Below are positions 11,851 to 43,970 of a DNA stretch of 64,000 nucleotides, piece after piece. Made by a program: the position numbers and the translations under genes. The stretch is taken from assembly GCF_964340395.1 (NCBI RefSeq), contig NC_135564.1, positions 18,439,431-18,503,430 on the forward strand, in the 5' to 3' direction. The DNA is from Glandiceps talaboti. Its lineage: Eukaryota; Hemichordata; Enteropneusta; Spengelidae. How positions within the stretch are numbered: position 1 is the first letter of the stretch; each line of letters starts with the position of its first letter. Under the pieces are notes generated by a model. The model did not search any database. It saw only the letters and a list, made by a program, of their open reading frames with translations, and was not told the DNA's origin.

Positions 11851-12172
11851 GCATCATCTGCTACATTATCATGATAGACATAATTATCTGTTGTTTCTGT
11901 GTTTCTCTAGACCTGGGGTCTCCCAGGAAATATACACTGGCTATCAGATCTTAAAACCCATGGAGTGGCTGGATCTGAGCCTACACTTTGATTTGTCCTT
12001 GATATTGCCTAATCAGATGGTACAGTGGGAGTAACATCTTCAGTGGATACACACCCACTGACACACTTTCCATTTTTTTTCATCATTTTGTAGTTGGCTA
12101 CCTAGTTCGAGATTAAATTGGCCAGGGGTTTCCTGTGAAACATGATCAATTGGCAAATATTGTGACTTCTTG
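11851..12172 (-). other. Probable 3'UTR / 3' flank of the receptor
   Basis: Between the last receptor frame and the CAGA repeat at 11670. Another reading frame here contains SQYLPIDHVSQE, so a further frameshifted piece of tail cannot be excluded. No canonical AATAAA on the minus strand was seen. Confidence 0.35.
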
Positions 12173-12516
12173 TTACAAGTAACCATGAACTTTGGCTGGA
12201 ATCTTAGTTGTTGCCATCTCAGGTTGCTGGGCAGGATCATTACTTGGTGGTGAAGTCTGAATGGAAGGTCCCATTTTACAGAGGGATGACACCCTTCCAT
12301 CTAGGGCCAGCTCATTTATATGCTCTTGACAAGGCATCAAGTATCCACTTGAATTGTCAATATCAGAGGTAGCAACACTGAGGTCTTGTACGATGGCCAG
12401 TTTGCCACCTGAAGTAAATTCACTATAGCTGATGTTGGTAGGTTTATCCATGTCAACATTCACACAGAGATAGGGATCCTCATTATCAAAAGTTTGTAGA
12501 CCAGTCAGTTCACCAT
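12173..12516 (-). CDS. Possible exon 18 of the receptor, alternative C-terminus
   Basis: Downstream of the exon 17 stop an open frame encodes DGELTGLQTFDNEDPYLCVN, then YSEFTSGGK, SGYLMPCQEH and a Ser/Pro-rich end at GYL. It has two more tyrosine motifs and looks like tail sequence rather than 3'UTR. A phase-1 donor (AATG|gtaaca at 12570) and acceptor (cttctag, exon from 12516) would splice out 54 nt including the stop and give 1,212 residues in total; the summed length is divisible by three. A 54-nt intron is far shorter than the others here. The alternative is termination at 12554 with this as 3'UTR, or a recent stop. Confidence 0.5.
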
Positions 12517-12553
12517 CTAGAAGAATCTAAAGGTACTCTATGGTCACTGTATT

Positions 12554-33357
<20,804 letters not shown>

Positions 33358-33469
33358 GATTCTAATTGTAGTAGGACTTAGACTATCCCGATTGCACTTG
33401 GACAATGGTGCAATCGTGAAAACTCTACCAAACTTCTTGTGTCATCACTTATTTAACATCACACCTATA
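33358..33469 (-). other. Receptor 5'UTR, part of exon 1
   Basis: On the minus strand a pyrimidine-rich run ending in tatag precedes GTGTGATG at about 33469. This looks like a splice acceptor, so the start codon exon probably carries about 112 nt of leader and a further non-coding exon lies upstream, in or beyond the duplicated block that starts at 33488. No TATA box was recognised. Confidence 0.5.
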
Positions 33470-33487
33470 AAAAGAAAGAAGAATTTT

Positions 33488-34357
33488 AACAAAATGGTCA
33501 GTAATTTGAAAGATGTACACAACAATATTTACTAAATTGAAGAAAATTTCTACTCACAGAGTGAACACATTTCTTGAAAGCAAATCCCACATTTTCACTG
33601 ATGTGTGATGTGTTTTTATTCCATTACTACGTATGAACCCAAAGTTCATGAACATTCATTCTAACAAAACAATAAATTGTATATAAGTTTTACCTGTAAA
33701 ACTGTTTGTCGCATGGGAACCCTGTAATAAAACTACTGCCGTCAGACTGTGGACAAATGAATTTGATTTAATAACACTTCAAAAAGTAGGTTGGAACAGG
33801 AGAGGCTTGTATTACATTTCATGGCATGATAAGAACAGTTTAGTTTTATGGCCTCTTTATGTGTGCGTCAAATGCAAAGGGGCACTTCTTATTTGTTAGT
33901 GAACAATGTACAGAGGTCATACAGCTGTTTTAAGACATCGAATAATGAAACGTAATACATAAGTCTCTGTACTTCCAACATGCTGTGTCAATTAGTTTAC
34001 TTCCATGTTTATAACAAGTTCAATTCATCCACACGCTGATGCCGGCTGCGCAGTTGGATGTGAAATAGTCTAGTTCAAATACAGTATCAGTATCAGTATC
34101 GTTACAATTTACACCTCCAGTCACAGACCATGTTGGCATCCAGAGTATGTGTGAAGTAACATTTTAAGGCCTAGTCAAGAAGGTGTAGGCAGAGTGCACT
34201 TACTGGAACAACTATAGCACAACAACTAAGTGTGAGAGCACTAAATGTACATATATTTTCGAAATACAAGAACCGTGCTATAGAAATTAGATAAATGTTA
34301 TGGCGTCAGAGGTCGCAACTTTGACCTGAATGAGTCACATTTCCTGAAATCAAATAT
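33488..34357. repeat. Duplicated upstream block 1, right copy (upstream of receptor)
   Basis: Pair of 145-1003 in the same orientation, about 33.3 kb away. It starts some 18 bases upstream of the predicted 5'UTR exon of the receptor, so it covers the proximal upstream region or first intron of the gene. Confidence 0.92.
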
Positions 34358-34482
<125 letters not shown>

Positions 34483-34489
34483 AAGTCAG

Positions 34490-34790
34490 TGGTAAGATTT
34501 GGCAGGGAGAAAGCGACGGTTTGCTGTTATGACATTTGAGGACATAGATCAGAAACTGAAGACAAGTGTACTGAAAAATCCACAGAAATACACAGAAAAA
34601 AATACTAACTCATCATGCAAGTTTGGAATAGTTGGGCCGAGGAGAGGGATGAAGACGGAATGGACAAAAAAGTCACAATAGTTGTGGACGGTATTGCACT
34701 GTAGTTTGAATGGTGTATTTTTACTACAACTTGCGAGAGGTAGACGGTACTACTATTGCTTCGTAATACACGACATTTCAAAAGTTTGAA
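34490..34790 (+). pseudogene. Decayed Crypton/KIAA1958-like fragment
   Basis: A frame reads [20 protein letters not shown], then NPQKYTEKNTNSS. In the next frame the sequence continues VWNSWAEERDEDG. Together this resembles the N-terminal motif of tyrosine-recombinase-like proteins of the Crypton/KIAA1958 group (RFA...ED-D, KNTK..T..A, VF..W..ER). A frameshift at about 34615 and a stop at 34679 show that it is dead. The rest of the element was not found. Family assignment is by resemblance only. Confidence 0.4.
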
Positions 34791-35140
34791 TGGTGTATTT
34801 CATTTGCATGTAATTAATTATGCTGTTTCTTTACGCTAGACACAGATATACAATTTCGCTGAAAGTTGTATTTTTGATGTCAGTAGCCATGTTTTGTTTT
34901 ATCAGTGGCGATTGAATTTCATATCACTAGTTGTATACACATGATGGATGTGATTGTATTGAGTAGTTTGTAATATGAATGTCCTACATAATAATATCAA
35001 GCAAATACATAGTGGTATGAAATACACTGTACATTGGGATGTAATTGCTATTTTTGTCGTGCAACATAGCGATATAGTAACGTGTGTGACATTGAATGTT
35101 GAGACAGGCGTGTATTCAGTTTGTTGACACGTGTCAGTTA

Positions 35141-35195
35141 CATACACACACACATACATACATACATACATACATACATACATACATACATACAT

Positions 35196-35230
<35 letters not shown>

Positions 35231-35295
35231 TACACACATACATACATACATACATACATACATACATACATACATACATACATACATACGTACGT

Positions 35296-35334
<39 letters not shown>

Positions 35335-35343
35335 TACATACAT

Positions 35344-35382
<39 letters not shown>

Positions 35383-35461
35383 CATACATACATACATACA
35401 TACATACATACATACATACATACATACGTACGTACGTACGTATGTATGTATGTATGTATGT
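35141..35461. repeat. Compound CATA/CA/GTAC/GTAT microsatellite
   Basis: Alternating CATA and CA blocks, two CGTACGTAC steps (35288 and 35426), then an inversion of phase to GTAT at 35440-35461. All long open frames here, on both strands, come from this repeat. Confidence 0.97.
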
Positions 35462-36126
35462 ATATTGTCTTCCAATGTGAATCTGATTCTGATTCTGAGT
35501 CCAGATTTAAACTTGTTCAAAGCATGCATAGAGAGTGACATTCCATCAAAAGTACACAGGATATGACATGATGGAAGTTTGCAGTACTGAGAACAAAACA
35601 ACACTCTTGGTATAGTAGGAACCTTTCATTGATATGTGTGACATGTACAAAGAGGCTGTAAAAGCAAAGATTGTGATAAACAGGATGTCATTACCAGGTA
35701 TTCAATGAATTCAAAACCTTGCTGGAAATGGCGCCCACACTCGGGCCAACAAGTGCACTGGCACTTCTTTACAAGATTTCAAAGTTTCAAGTTAGTTAAT
35801 ATCTATAGATGCCAGTTTATCACATAAAGCATATTGTAAGTTGATAGCAGTAATCAAAGCAATAGTACCAAATGTAGAAATTAAAGTAACCTGGATTTTT
35901 CCAATAGGTTAAATTGATTTTTCTCTGACATTAAACTATGGTAGGATGGAGTTTATTTGTTTTGACAAAGAAGAGCTACATAAAAGTACTTGGATATGAG
36001 ATCATTATCAAACCTACCTACTGAGTGACAAGTATAGTTTTACCTTTATCATATATAGTTGGATAAATACGTCAATATTAGTATCGACATTTTATTGTAT
36101 TGTGATCGACACATTCTGATACACAT
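35462..36126. repeat. Duplicated upstream blocks 2-5, right copies
   Basis: Compact version of the left arrangement. The blocks follow one another almost without gaps, which suggests the extra material in the left copy was inserted after the duplication. The block ends at the Gypsy insertion site (CACAT at 36122-36126). Confidence 0.8.
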
Positions 36127-36154
36127 TGTAATGATATGATATGATCCTCACTGA

Positions 36155-36590
36155 GAAAGCACTGTACCTAAAGATGTTCTAGACAAGTTTGAGAAACATG
36201 TCAACCCAAAGAAGCATTTAACAGTATTACGCTACAAGTTTAATACAAGATTTCAAGCTCCGCATGAAACAATTGATGATTATGTTACCGCCCTGAGAAA
36301 ACTTGCTAAAGAATGTGAGTACAACAATTTGAGAGACAGTCTAATCAGAGACAGAATTGTATGTGGTGTTAAGTCCCAAGATCTTAGAGAAAAACTTCTA
36401 GAGACAGATGATCTGAATCTTGAGAAAGCACTGAAAATATGCAGATCAAGGGAAGAGTCACGGAAAAATAGAAAAGATATTTCTGAAGACACAAGTGTTC
36501 ATGATATGAAGTCACAAAGAAATTTCACAAAGAAAAAGTGCCATGCTCAAGGGGCAAGACCAAAGTCAAAAGTTGACGAGAGGTGAATGT
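36155..36590 (+). pseudogene. Gypsy gag fragment
   Basis: Frame from about 36167 reads PKDVLDKFEKHVNPKKHLTV, YKFNTRFQAPHETIDDYVTA, then SLIRDRIVCGVKSQDLREKL. This matches the back half of Mag-type gag (NTR-Q-P-E-I-D-Y, IRDRIVCG, LTL-KA-IC). The N-terminal part is absent. A frameshift at about 36577 separates it from the zinc knuckles. Confidence 0.85.
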
Positions 36591-37195
36591 GGAAAATGTG
36601 GAACCAAGCATGCAAGACGACAATGTCCAGCTTATGGAAAGAAGTGCCGCAAGTGTCAGAAAATGAATCATTTTCACCAGTACTGCAGAACAAAAAAATA
36701 TGTTCATGAATTAGAAGAGTACAGCAGTGAAGAGAACGATGACACATATTCCACTCAACTTTATGTAAACACAGTACACAAGAAGTCAAACAAAAAGACG
36801 AAGAAGACAAATATGCACTTGAAGAAAAACACACAGATCAAGGCAGATGAATGTTATGTAACCATTCATATACATGGTCAAGACATCAAATTTAAAATTG
36901 ATACTGGATCTCAAGCAAACATAATACCAAACTGGATCTTCAAGAAATTGAAACCTAAGGTTGAAATGAAGAAAACCAGTACCACACTGACAAGCTATTC
37001 AAGTGACAAAATACAAGTCCTTGGTAAGTGCAAACTGATGTGTATGGATACCCAACTAGAATTCTTCATCACAGAAACCAACCAGTCACCATTACTTGGA
37101 TTCAAAGCATCGCAAGAATTGGAGCTGATAAAGGTTATCCTGAGTATCGGAAAGAGGGAAAGTCAGGAGAAGAAAAATAAACTGATGAAATGATT
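36543..37195 (+). pseudogene. Gypsy nucleocapsid zinc knuckles and aspartic protease
   Basis: Two CCHC-type knuckles: CGKCGTKHARRQC and CRKCQKMNHFHQYC. About 75 residues later, FKIDTGSQANIIP carries the D-T-G-S catalytic motif of a retropepsin. The frame stops at 37193, with the linker to RT (LGCLEDPYHIKIDE) in another frame. Confidence 0.88.
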
Positions 37196-37255
37196 TCCAA
37201 AATTATTCACAGTCCTAGGATGTCTAGAAGACCCATACCACATCAAAATCGATGA

Positions 37256-38110
37256 GTTATACCTGTTGTGCATCCACCTAGAAAAATACCAGCATCACTC
37301 AGAGACAAATTAAAGAAAACTCTGGAGAATATGGAAGAAGAAAATGTAATACGCAAGGTAGATGGACCAACAGACTGGGTTAACTCTATGGTAGTAGTTG
37401 AAAAGCCAAAAACTGGAAAGTTGCGAATATGCTTAGACCCAAGAGATCTAAACAAAGCAATAAAACGCGAACACTTCCAATTGCCCACAATTGAAGATAT
37501 AACTGCACGCATGTCTGAGGCAAAAGTATTCTCAAAGTTAGACGCCAACCACGGCTATTGGCAGATTCCACTAGATGAATCAAGCCAACTGTTGACAACT
37601 TTCAACACACCATTTGGAAGATATTGCTATCTGAGAATGTCATTTGTCATAAAGTCAGCACAAGAAGTATTCCAGACGCGGATATCACAGAAATTTGAGA
37701 ACATGTCTGGTGTAGCTACAGACATCGATGACATATTAGTATGGGGCAAAGGTCAATCCGATCATGACGACAACCTGAAAGCAGCTGTCAGAAAATGTAA
37801 AGAGATGAACCTCACACTAAACAGTGAAAAGTGTGAAATTAGTGTCACAACAATTGGCTACATAGGAAATCAAGTCACAGCAGAAGGAGTTAAACCGGAT
37901 CCAGAAAAAATCCGAGCAATAAATGAAATGCCACCCCCAACAGACAAAAAGGGAGTAGAACGACTACTCGGAACAGTAACCTACTTAGGAAAGTTCGTTC
38001 CCAACTTATCAACATTGACGCAACCAATCAGAGATCTCCTGAAGAGAGAAGTACATTTCCACTGGGAAGATGCGCAAGAAAAGCATTCGATGAAATCAAG
38101 AAAATACTAA
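37256..38110 (+). pseudogene. Gypsy reverse transcriptase
   Basis: RT domains in order: VHPPRKIPASLRDKLKKTLE, WVNSMVVVEKPKTGKLRICL-D-P-RDLN, FSKLDANHGYWQIPLDE, FNTPFGRYCYLRMSF and the active-site DIDDILVWG; then the thumb (GYIGNQVTAEGVKPDPEKI). A one-base deletion near 38082 throws the end out of frame. Confidence 0.9.
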
Positions 38111-39117
38111 CAGCACAACCAGTTCTAAGATATTTTGATGTAAGAAAACCAGTCACTCTGAGCTGTGACGCATCAAAATCTGGTTTAGGTGCAGCACTTC
38201 TACAAGAAGACAAGCCAGTTGCATACGCATCACGTGCCATGACTGATGCAGAGACAAGATATGCACAAATAGAGAAAGAACTGCTAGCTGTGTTATTTGG
38301 CTTAGAGAGATTCAACCAGTACACATATGGAAAGGAAGTACAAGTAGAATCCGACCATAAGCCATTAGAGTCGATTCTAAAGAAACCTCTAGCATCAGCA
38401 CCAGCAAGACTACAGAGAATGCTACTACGCATGCAAAAATACGACATATCTCTAACGTACAAACCAGGAAAAGAACTCATCACAGCAGATACATTGTCAA
38501 GGGCATACATCCCAAGAAATGAAAGCGACTCTAACATGGATGAAGAACTTTCACAACTTGTTCATCAAGTAATGAAAAATGCACCTGCATCTGATGAGAA
38601 ACTTGAAGAAATAAAAGATAAAACTGAAGAAGATGATTCGCTAAGACAACTCAAGTCCATAATAATACATGGATGGCCAAAGACCAAGTACAAACTGCCA
38701 AGAGAATTAAGAATATACTGGCAACACCAAGACGAATTATCAGTTATGGATGGAATAATATTCAAAGGTGAGAGAATATTAATTCCAAAGTCACTACAAC
38801 AACAAATGTTGAAACTAATCCATACAGGCCACATGGGAATCGAAAAATGCAAACAACGTGCAAGAGACATTCTGTTCTGGCCAAGTATGAATGCACAAAT
38901 CGCTGATATGGTATCAAAATGCAGCATATTTCTTGAACACCGTAACTCGAATCAGAAAGAACCTATGATTCCCAAACCGGCACCAGAAGGACCATGGCAA
39001 GTTGTCGCCACAGATCTATTCACACTAGACCAAGCCAACTACTTGCTGATAGTAGACTACTATTCAAAGTATTCGAAATTGCAAAACTGGAGAACACAAA
39101 GAGTAGCACGGTTATGA
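38090..39117 (+). pseudogene. Gypsy RNase H and integrase N-terminal half
   Basis: RNase H: LSCDASKSGLGAALLQ (first catalytic Asp), YAQIEKELLAVLFGLERF (Glu), ESDHKPLE (Asp), ITADTLSRA (Asp). Integrase zinc region HTGHMGIEKC...SKCSIFLEHR, in which the second cysteine of the usual CxxC is Phe. WQVVATDLFTLDQANYLLIV gives the first catalytic Asp. A one-base deletion at about 39072 ends the frame. Confidence 0.88.
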
Positions 39118-39876
39118 ACCACACAAAGTCAATCTTTGCAAGACATGGAATACCAATCAAAGTGAGAAGTGACAACGGTCCACAGTTCACATCAAGTGAA
39201 TACAAACAGTTCGCATCGAAATGGGGATTCAAACACACACGTACCAGCCCACATTTCAGTCACTCCAACGGACTAGCAGAGCGAACAGTACAAACAGTAA
39301 AAAGACTACTGAAGAAAGCTGTACAAGATGGCAAGGACATATATTTAAGTTTACTTGAATATAGAAATACACCCATTGACATCGGATCACCAGCACAAGT
39401 TCTGATGAGCCGCAGATTAAGATCAACATTACCTACAACAAATGCAAAGGTAATCAACCCAACATCCACCAAGTCAAAACTGAAAAACAAACAAGAAATT
39501 CAGAAGAAATACTACGACAGAAGTGCAAAACACCTACCTAAACTCAACACAAATGAAACCATACGAGTTCAACAACAAGGTCAATGGAAAACAGCCAAAG
39601 TTACAAGCTATGCTGAAACTCCACGTTCATACATCATCGAAACACCGGGAGGAAAACAGTATCATCGCAACCGAAAACATCTATTGAAAACAAATGAGAA
39701 ACCTCCACCATCGGTAATAACAACAGATACTGGAGATGAGATGATAACATCCCCAGATACTCCCTCAACAACTACTGAAACAGGAGAAAACGAGATTCCA
39801 ACCACCACCACCACCACCAACCACCACCACCACCACCACCACCACCACAACAACAACAACAACAACAACACCTGAC
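39069..39876 (+). pseudogene. Gypsy integrase catalytic half and C-terminus
   Basis: FEIAKLENTKSSTV, FARHGIPIKVRSDNGPQFTS (second Asp), HSNGLAERTVQTVKRLL (Glu), then the C-terminal EYRNTPIDIGSPAQVLMSRR and a QWKTAKVTSYAETPRSYII barrel. The frame ends in a run of His and Asn caused by a CCA/CAA microsatellite (39806-39870). The usual end of the protein, TARSGRVVKKPERFKDYV, follows in another frame up to 39976. Confidence 0.9.
39806..39870. repeat. (CCA)n-(CAA)n microsatellite inside the Gypsy ORF
   Basis: Trinucleotide expansion just before the last 24 codons of the polyprotein; it causes a frame break after T-rich and His/Asn-rich stretches. Confidence 0.9.
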
Positions 39877-40309
39877 ATGACATGACAAAGTCGACAGCTG
39901 ACAATGCACCGAATATTGTGACAGCAAGAAGTGGAAGAGTTGTGAAGAAACCAGAAAGATTCAAAGATTATGTGTGAATCAAACCACTTTGATCAGGCAG
40001 AATAATCCTGAATCAGATGATGGAAATATAGAGTAGGAGATCGGATAGTCCACTCCGATTTTAGATTTGATACAAATACTAATTAAATATAGCTTAGCTA
40101 GATTGTATTACAGCAATTAAATTCTACAGAACTCTGATGACTCTGACAATACATTTTCATGTCAGACCAATTGATGATGAGAGACAATACACTTATTATG
40201 ATTTACTAAACATCGCTCGACCAATATAATCCATATCAAATTTAACCAATAATACCAACGCCCAGCCGGAGTACAATACGATATATAGTCTCACTCAAAA
40301 AGGGAGAGT

Positions 40310-41289
40310 TGTAATGATATGATCTATACATTATTATCACATAAATACGTCCATATCTTCTACTGTGTGACGTCAAACAGGGGTGATTTCAGAGCATATC
40401 ACCCCTGTTCTACCGAACTATTTTTTCTCCGTACCTTGTTCGAGTGTTCGTGTCAATCCTACGCTACGATCAAGTTTATCGTAATAATTATGTGCTTTCA
40501 AAACGTAAATGCATACATTACGTTAGTAACGTTACATATATCCTTGGATGGCATGAGTTTCATACGTAGAAGTCCTTTTATTTTTATTTGATACACTTTA
40601 TTCTATTTAAAAATCACGTAGATTATCGATGTAGCAGCCGGCAAGCTCAGATCTCCGACACAACCCGAGAAAATATTATTAAAATGACGGCACAAAAGTC
40701 GTATTCAGACAATTCTACTTACGTTTTAAACTAAATTCGATATTACATGTACATCGCAAGGTTATAACCGATAATTTTGGTTGAGAAACCACACAACAGT
40801 ATGACCGATACCATACATGTAAGCTTGACCTCGCGACAGGTCACGCTATTATGTAATTTGCATAGCCATCGGGCGCCATTTTTTAATACGCGATGAAGAA
40901 TATAGTGCGATGAAATGATGCAGTATTCGTAAAATACGATTTAAAATTTCAGAAAAATACGGGGAAATACTTAGTTATGTGATAAATATATATTTCCATG
41001 AAATCAATGTTAGTTTTACGTCATAATGCTCCTCGTATGATTCCGCGGACTACAAATTCTCGCCTACCGGCTCGAATTTGTATTAGTCCGCGGAATCATA
41101 CTCGGAGCATTATGACGTAAAACTAACATTGATTTCATGGGATTATATATAAATATCTAATGAATTATATATGAGATCATTATGACAATGACATCATCAC
41201 TATCATATGTATATGTCAACATTATGTCAATAAAGTTATATTAGTTTCAATAGTACAACACGACGTCCTGAGCCTCACTGAATATAACA
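40310..41289 (+). repeat. 3' LTR of the Gypsy element
   Basis: Starts TGTAATGATATGATC right after the purine tract and ends CCTCACTGAATATAACA before CACAT. An AATAAA lies at about 41230. The start matches the 5' remnant at 36127 (TGTAATGATATGAT). About 980 bp long; contains the palindrome at 40996-41140. Confidence 0.82.
40996..41140. repeat. Long near-perfect palindrome in the LTR
   Basis: Left arm CCATGAAATCAATGTTAGTT through TTCCGCGGACTA...AATTC and right arm its complement, with only a few mismatches or small indels. The arms are about 65 bp and the loop is around CGCCTACCGGCTC. It would form a stable hairpin in RNA and a cruciform in DNA. Confidence 0.92.
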
Positions 41290-41294
41290 CACAT

Positions 41295-41965
41295 CTCGGG
41301 TAACAAGTGCCTGTGACGAGAAAAAGTGCCTGTGGTCGTAACATCAAAGATTAAAATTCGAAAATAAAAGAGTTTTGATAAAATTACCTTAGATATAGCT
41401 AGAAGCTTGAATGGTCGCTGAAATTCAGTGAAGTTTATCTTGAATCACTTCGATCGTCGCGGCCACTTTAAACAACTGCCTGGCCTGGCCTCACTGTCAA
41501 CAACATGTCCAACACTTTTGACCCCGGCATGCACAAACGAGGATATGACCCCACAGTGCCTTGTACAGTACAGTACAGTACACATAAATAATTGTGAAAG
41601 AAACGAACGCCTTCCCTTAGTCATACTTTCCAAGAAGAGCGGAAATGCCACTCGACAGCTTTCACAGGATCGGAGATACGGTTTCTGTGATCGCGAGATA
41701 TGTGATGATGTGTAGATCTCGCGGTGAGTGGACCTGCGCGATCACAGAAACACTTGTAATTTTACCACAAACACGTCAATATTATCGATAACTCATAAAA
41801 GGAAACATCTTTTAGTGAATTGCCTACATTATTGAAATATGGTAACTGACCTCCACTATTTAACATTTACGATTTAAAAGTTTGAACTGAAAAAGGTCAG
41901 TTGCGGTCAGTTACCCGAACCATAATACTTTTTAACTGTCTATATACATGTATATGTATATATGG
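41295..41965. repeat. Duplicated upstream block 6, right copy
   Basis: Continuation of the right-hand copy after the Gypsy element. It also contains a small inverted repeat (GTTTCTGTGATCGCG at about 41680 and its complement at about 41737) that the left copy lacks, so that hairpin is a later insertion. Confidence 0.7.
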
Positions 41966-43226
41966 ACCTGTGTACTACTAAAATAATATATTACATATGT
42001 TTCTATATATACTCATCCATATAAGGGAGCGATCAGTTTTTACGACCGGGGGGAGCGGTAAATCGGGGGGGGCACCTTAATTTGGGGGCTCAAAGAAAGG
42101 CGGGTCATCATTTTTACAAAGTGAATAAAGGGGGTCGGAGTCACCTTATTTTCAACAACTCAATGAAATCATGAACCACCCTGCTGTACTTAAATTTCCA
42201 TACAACAAATGTATGGGCATATAATAAACCATAAACAATGGCTATAAATATACGTTCAAATATAACATAAACTCTTTGTCTCTTGATACATTCCAAGCAT
42301 ATGACATGGAGTCATAACTTAACATTGCACCTTTTAAGAAACAGTTTTGTTAGAAATGACCATGAGTTGCATTGTATCATCATGTGATATAAAAAACTTG
42401 CATGTGTTGCTGTATACGTAACACATATAGCATGGCAAATAGAGACACACTTTCAGATAATTTGATGAATGTGTATCTGTAAATGGTAACTGACCTCCAC
42501 TGTGCATGTTTTCCCCAAACTTTCTACTTGATCTTTTTTATTACTATTTGTGTCGATATGATCCACTTGAAATGATTTAAACTTTTGAAACCCTAAAATT
42601 AGTGATACTTTTATGATATAACTAAGTTGTGTTTTACTTCTGAATGGTGCTCTAAATATCCTCCAAATGGTGTTCATTTTTCAAAAAGCTCTTACCTCCC
42701 AACCCACCCCCACCCCCACAACCCTGCGCTTGTATAACACGCGCGCCGCGCGGAGCGTGCACTTCTCCCTATACTGTTTCCAGTTCTCTCCCTACTTTGA
42801 AACTTACTGAAACCCCTAGGTTTACAATTATATTGACTGCATTTCTAATATTGTACTTTACAATTAGCTGAATTAATCTATAATGGTAATAGTTCACGCA
42901 ATCTAAGAGATATCCTCGAACTGTTGGTTACTAAACCATGAATATTTTGCATGTCCTTGAACAGACAACCGTACTTCTTGTCAACAGATCTAGATGTGTG
43001 TGTGTGGGGGGGGGGGGTCAGTGTATTTTTTTATTTGTCAGAGTGGGTTGGATTGTTTTGTAAATGAATCACAGGAGTCACTGACTATTTTTAAGTACAT
43101 TTTTAAATACAACACGAACAAGAAGTCACCAACCCACCCCGGCCGTTGTGTAAAATGTGACCCTCCCCGATCCCCGATTCCGTTTTGCTAAGAAGTAGCA
43201 CTCCCTCAACTTTCTTTCTCTAAAAC
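41966..43226. other. No gene recognised; G/C-rich repeat fragments
   Basis: Contains G-rich patches (42048-42110, 43005-43018), a CpG-rich stretch GCGCGCCGCGCGGAGCG at 42740-42756, and text of an unidentified repeat (GGTCAGTTACCCGAACC, related to family E). TGGTAACTGACCTCCACT recurs at 41840 and 42484. No frame with a domain. Confidence 0.5.
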
Positions 43227-43970
43227 ATGACCCGCCCCCACACCCATATTTCAAAAATAGGTTTAAAATGCTGTCATAGAAGCAAAATAACTATTATAAA
43301 GAGTCTTGTCATGTCAAAAATTGTATATGTAGCTTCTATGATTGAAACATCAAACCTAGTGGTGCAAAGGTTGACATATCTTGTGGGGTGGGGTGGCAAA
43401 AGAAGCAAAATAAGAAGGGAAATTATTGAACAGAAATTTGAAAAGGGGGGTTTACAAATTATTAATATTGATGCCTTCATAAAATCATTAAAATGTAGCT
43501 GGGTAAATCAACTAGTTAATGCAGGGGATGAAACCTGGAAAGCAATAACAGAACACCCTTTTCGGGAAGTTGGAGGTTGCAAACTTAATTTTGAATTACA
43601 GTCTTGACAAAAAAAGGTCTTGTTTACATTACGAGGAATATGCCACGTTTTTATAGGGAGGTCATTATAGACTGGTATAGGGTTGTTAGGAATAATGACA
43701 ATCTTAATTTAACACCTACATGTACGAGCGATCGTTACGTGAATTAATGTCGGAACCGTTTGGTCTTTCTCCTATCGTGACGAGCGCCATCTACGACAAA
43801 AAGTAACCAATTATTTTGTAGTCATTTCACCCTTGTATATTTTTGACTTAATTTGTTTGTGGTTCTTTTTATATATACACTATGAAATTCATAAGCAAAA
43901 AGTAATTAAAAGAATCATATCTCGAGTAATATTAAAAAGAAAAGTTATTCAAGAAATAAAAAGGTTACAT
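43227..43970 (+). mobile_element. Tx1/L1-clade LINE fragment, array copy A
   Basis: 3' part only: ITIIKSLVMSKIVYVASMIE, GGKRSKIRREIIEQKFEKGG, then KSLKCSWVNQLVNAGDETWK, typical of the segment after the RT thumb in L1/Tx1 elements. Compared with copies B and C it has extra differences and a small rearrangement at about 43375-43395. It ends AAAAAGGTTACAT exactly where the 5S sequence begins. Confidence 0.85.

Larger units (their letters stand above)
36127..41289 (+). mobile_element. Ty3/Gypsy LTR retrotransposon, Mag-like, defective
   Basis: Element bounded by TG...CA and a 5-bp target duplication CACAT (36122-36126 and 41290-41294). Order gag, zinc knuckles, protease, reverse transcriptase, RNase H, integrase, then purine tract AAAAAGGGAGAG (about 40297-40308) and the 3' LTR at 40310. 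The 5' LTR is reduced to a few bases and the front of gag is missing, so an internal deletion joined the LTR start to gag. Single-base frameshifts near 36577, 38082 and 39072 break the frames. The gag style and the DDILVWG box are those I know from Mag-type elements. It interrupts the right-hand copy of the tandem duplication and is thus younger than it. Confidence 0.9.

Noticed and set aside
35096-35604. Long open frames on both strands, with Thr-His-Thr-Tyr or Met-Tyr-Val-Cys repeats
   Set aside because: They are translations of CATA/CA microsatellites, open in several frames at once, with no start context or domain.
39662-39964. Minus-strand frame with poly-Trp/Leu/Val
   Set aside because: Antisense of the CCA/CAA expansion in the Gypsy ORF.
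42740-42756. GC-rich GCGCGCCGCGCGGAGCG as a CpG island or promoter
   Set aside because: Only some 17 bases long, surrounded by repeat-like DNA, with no adjacent exon.
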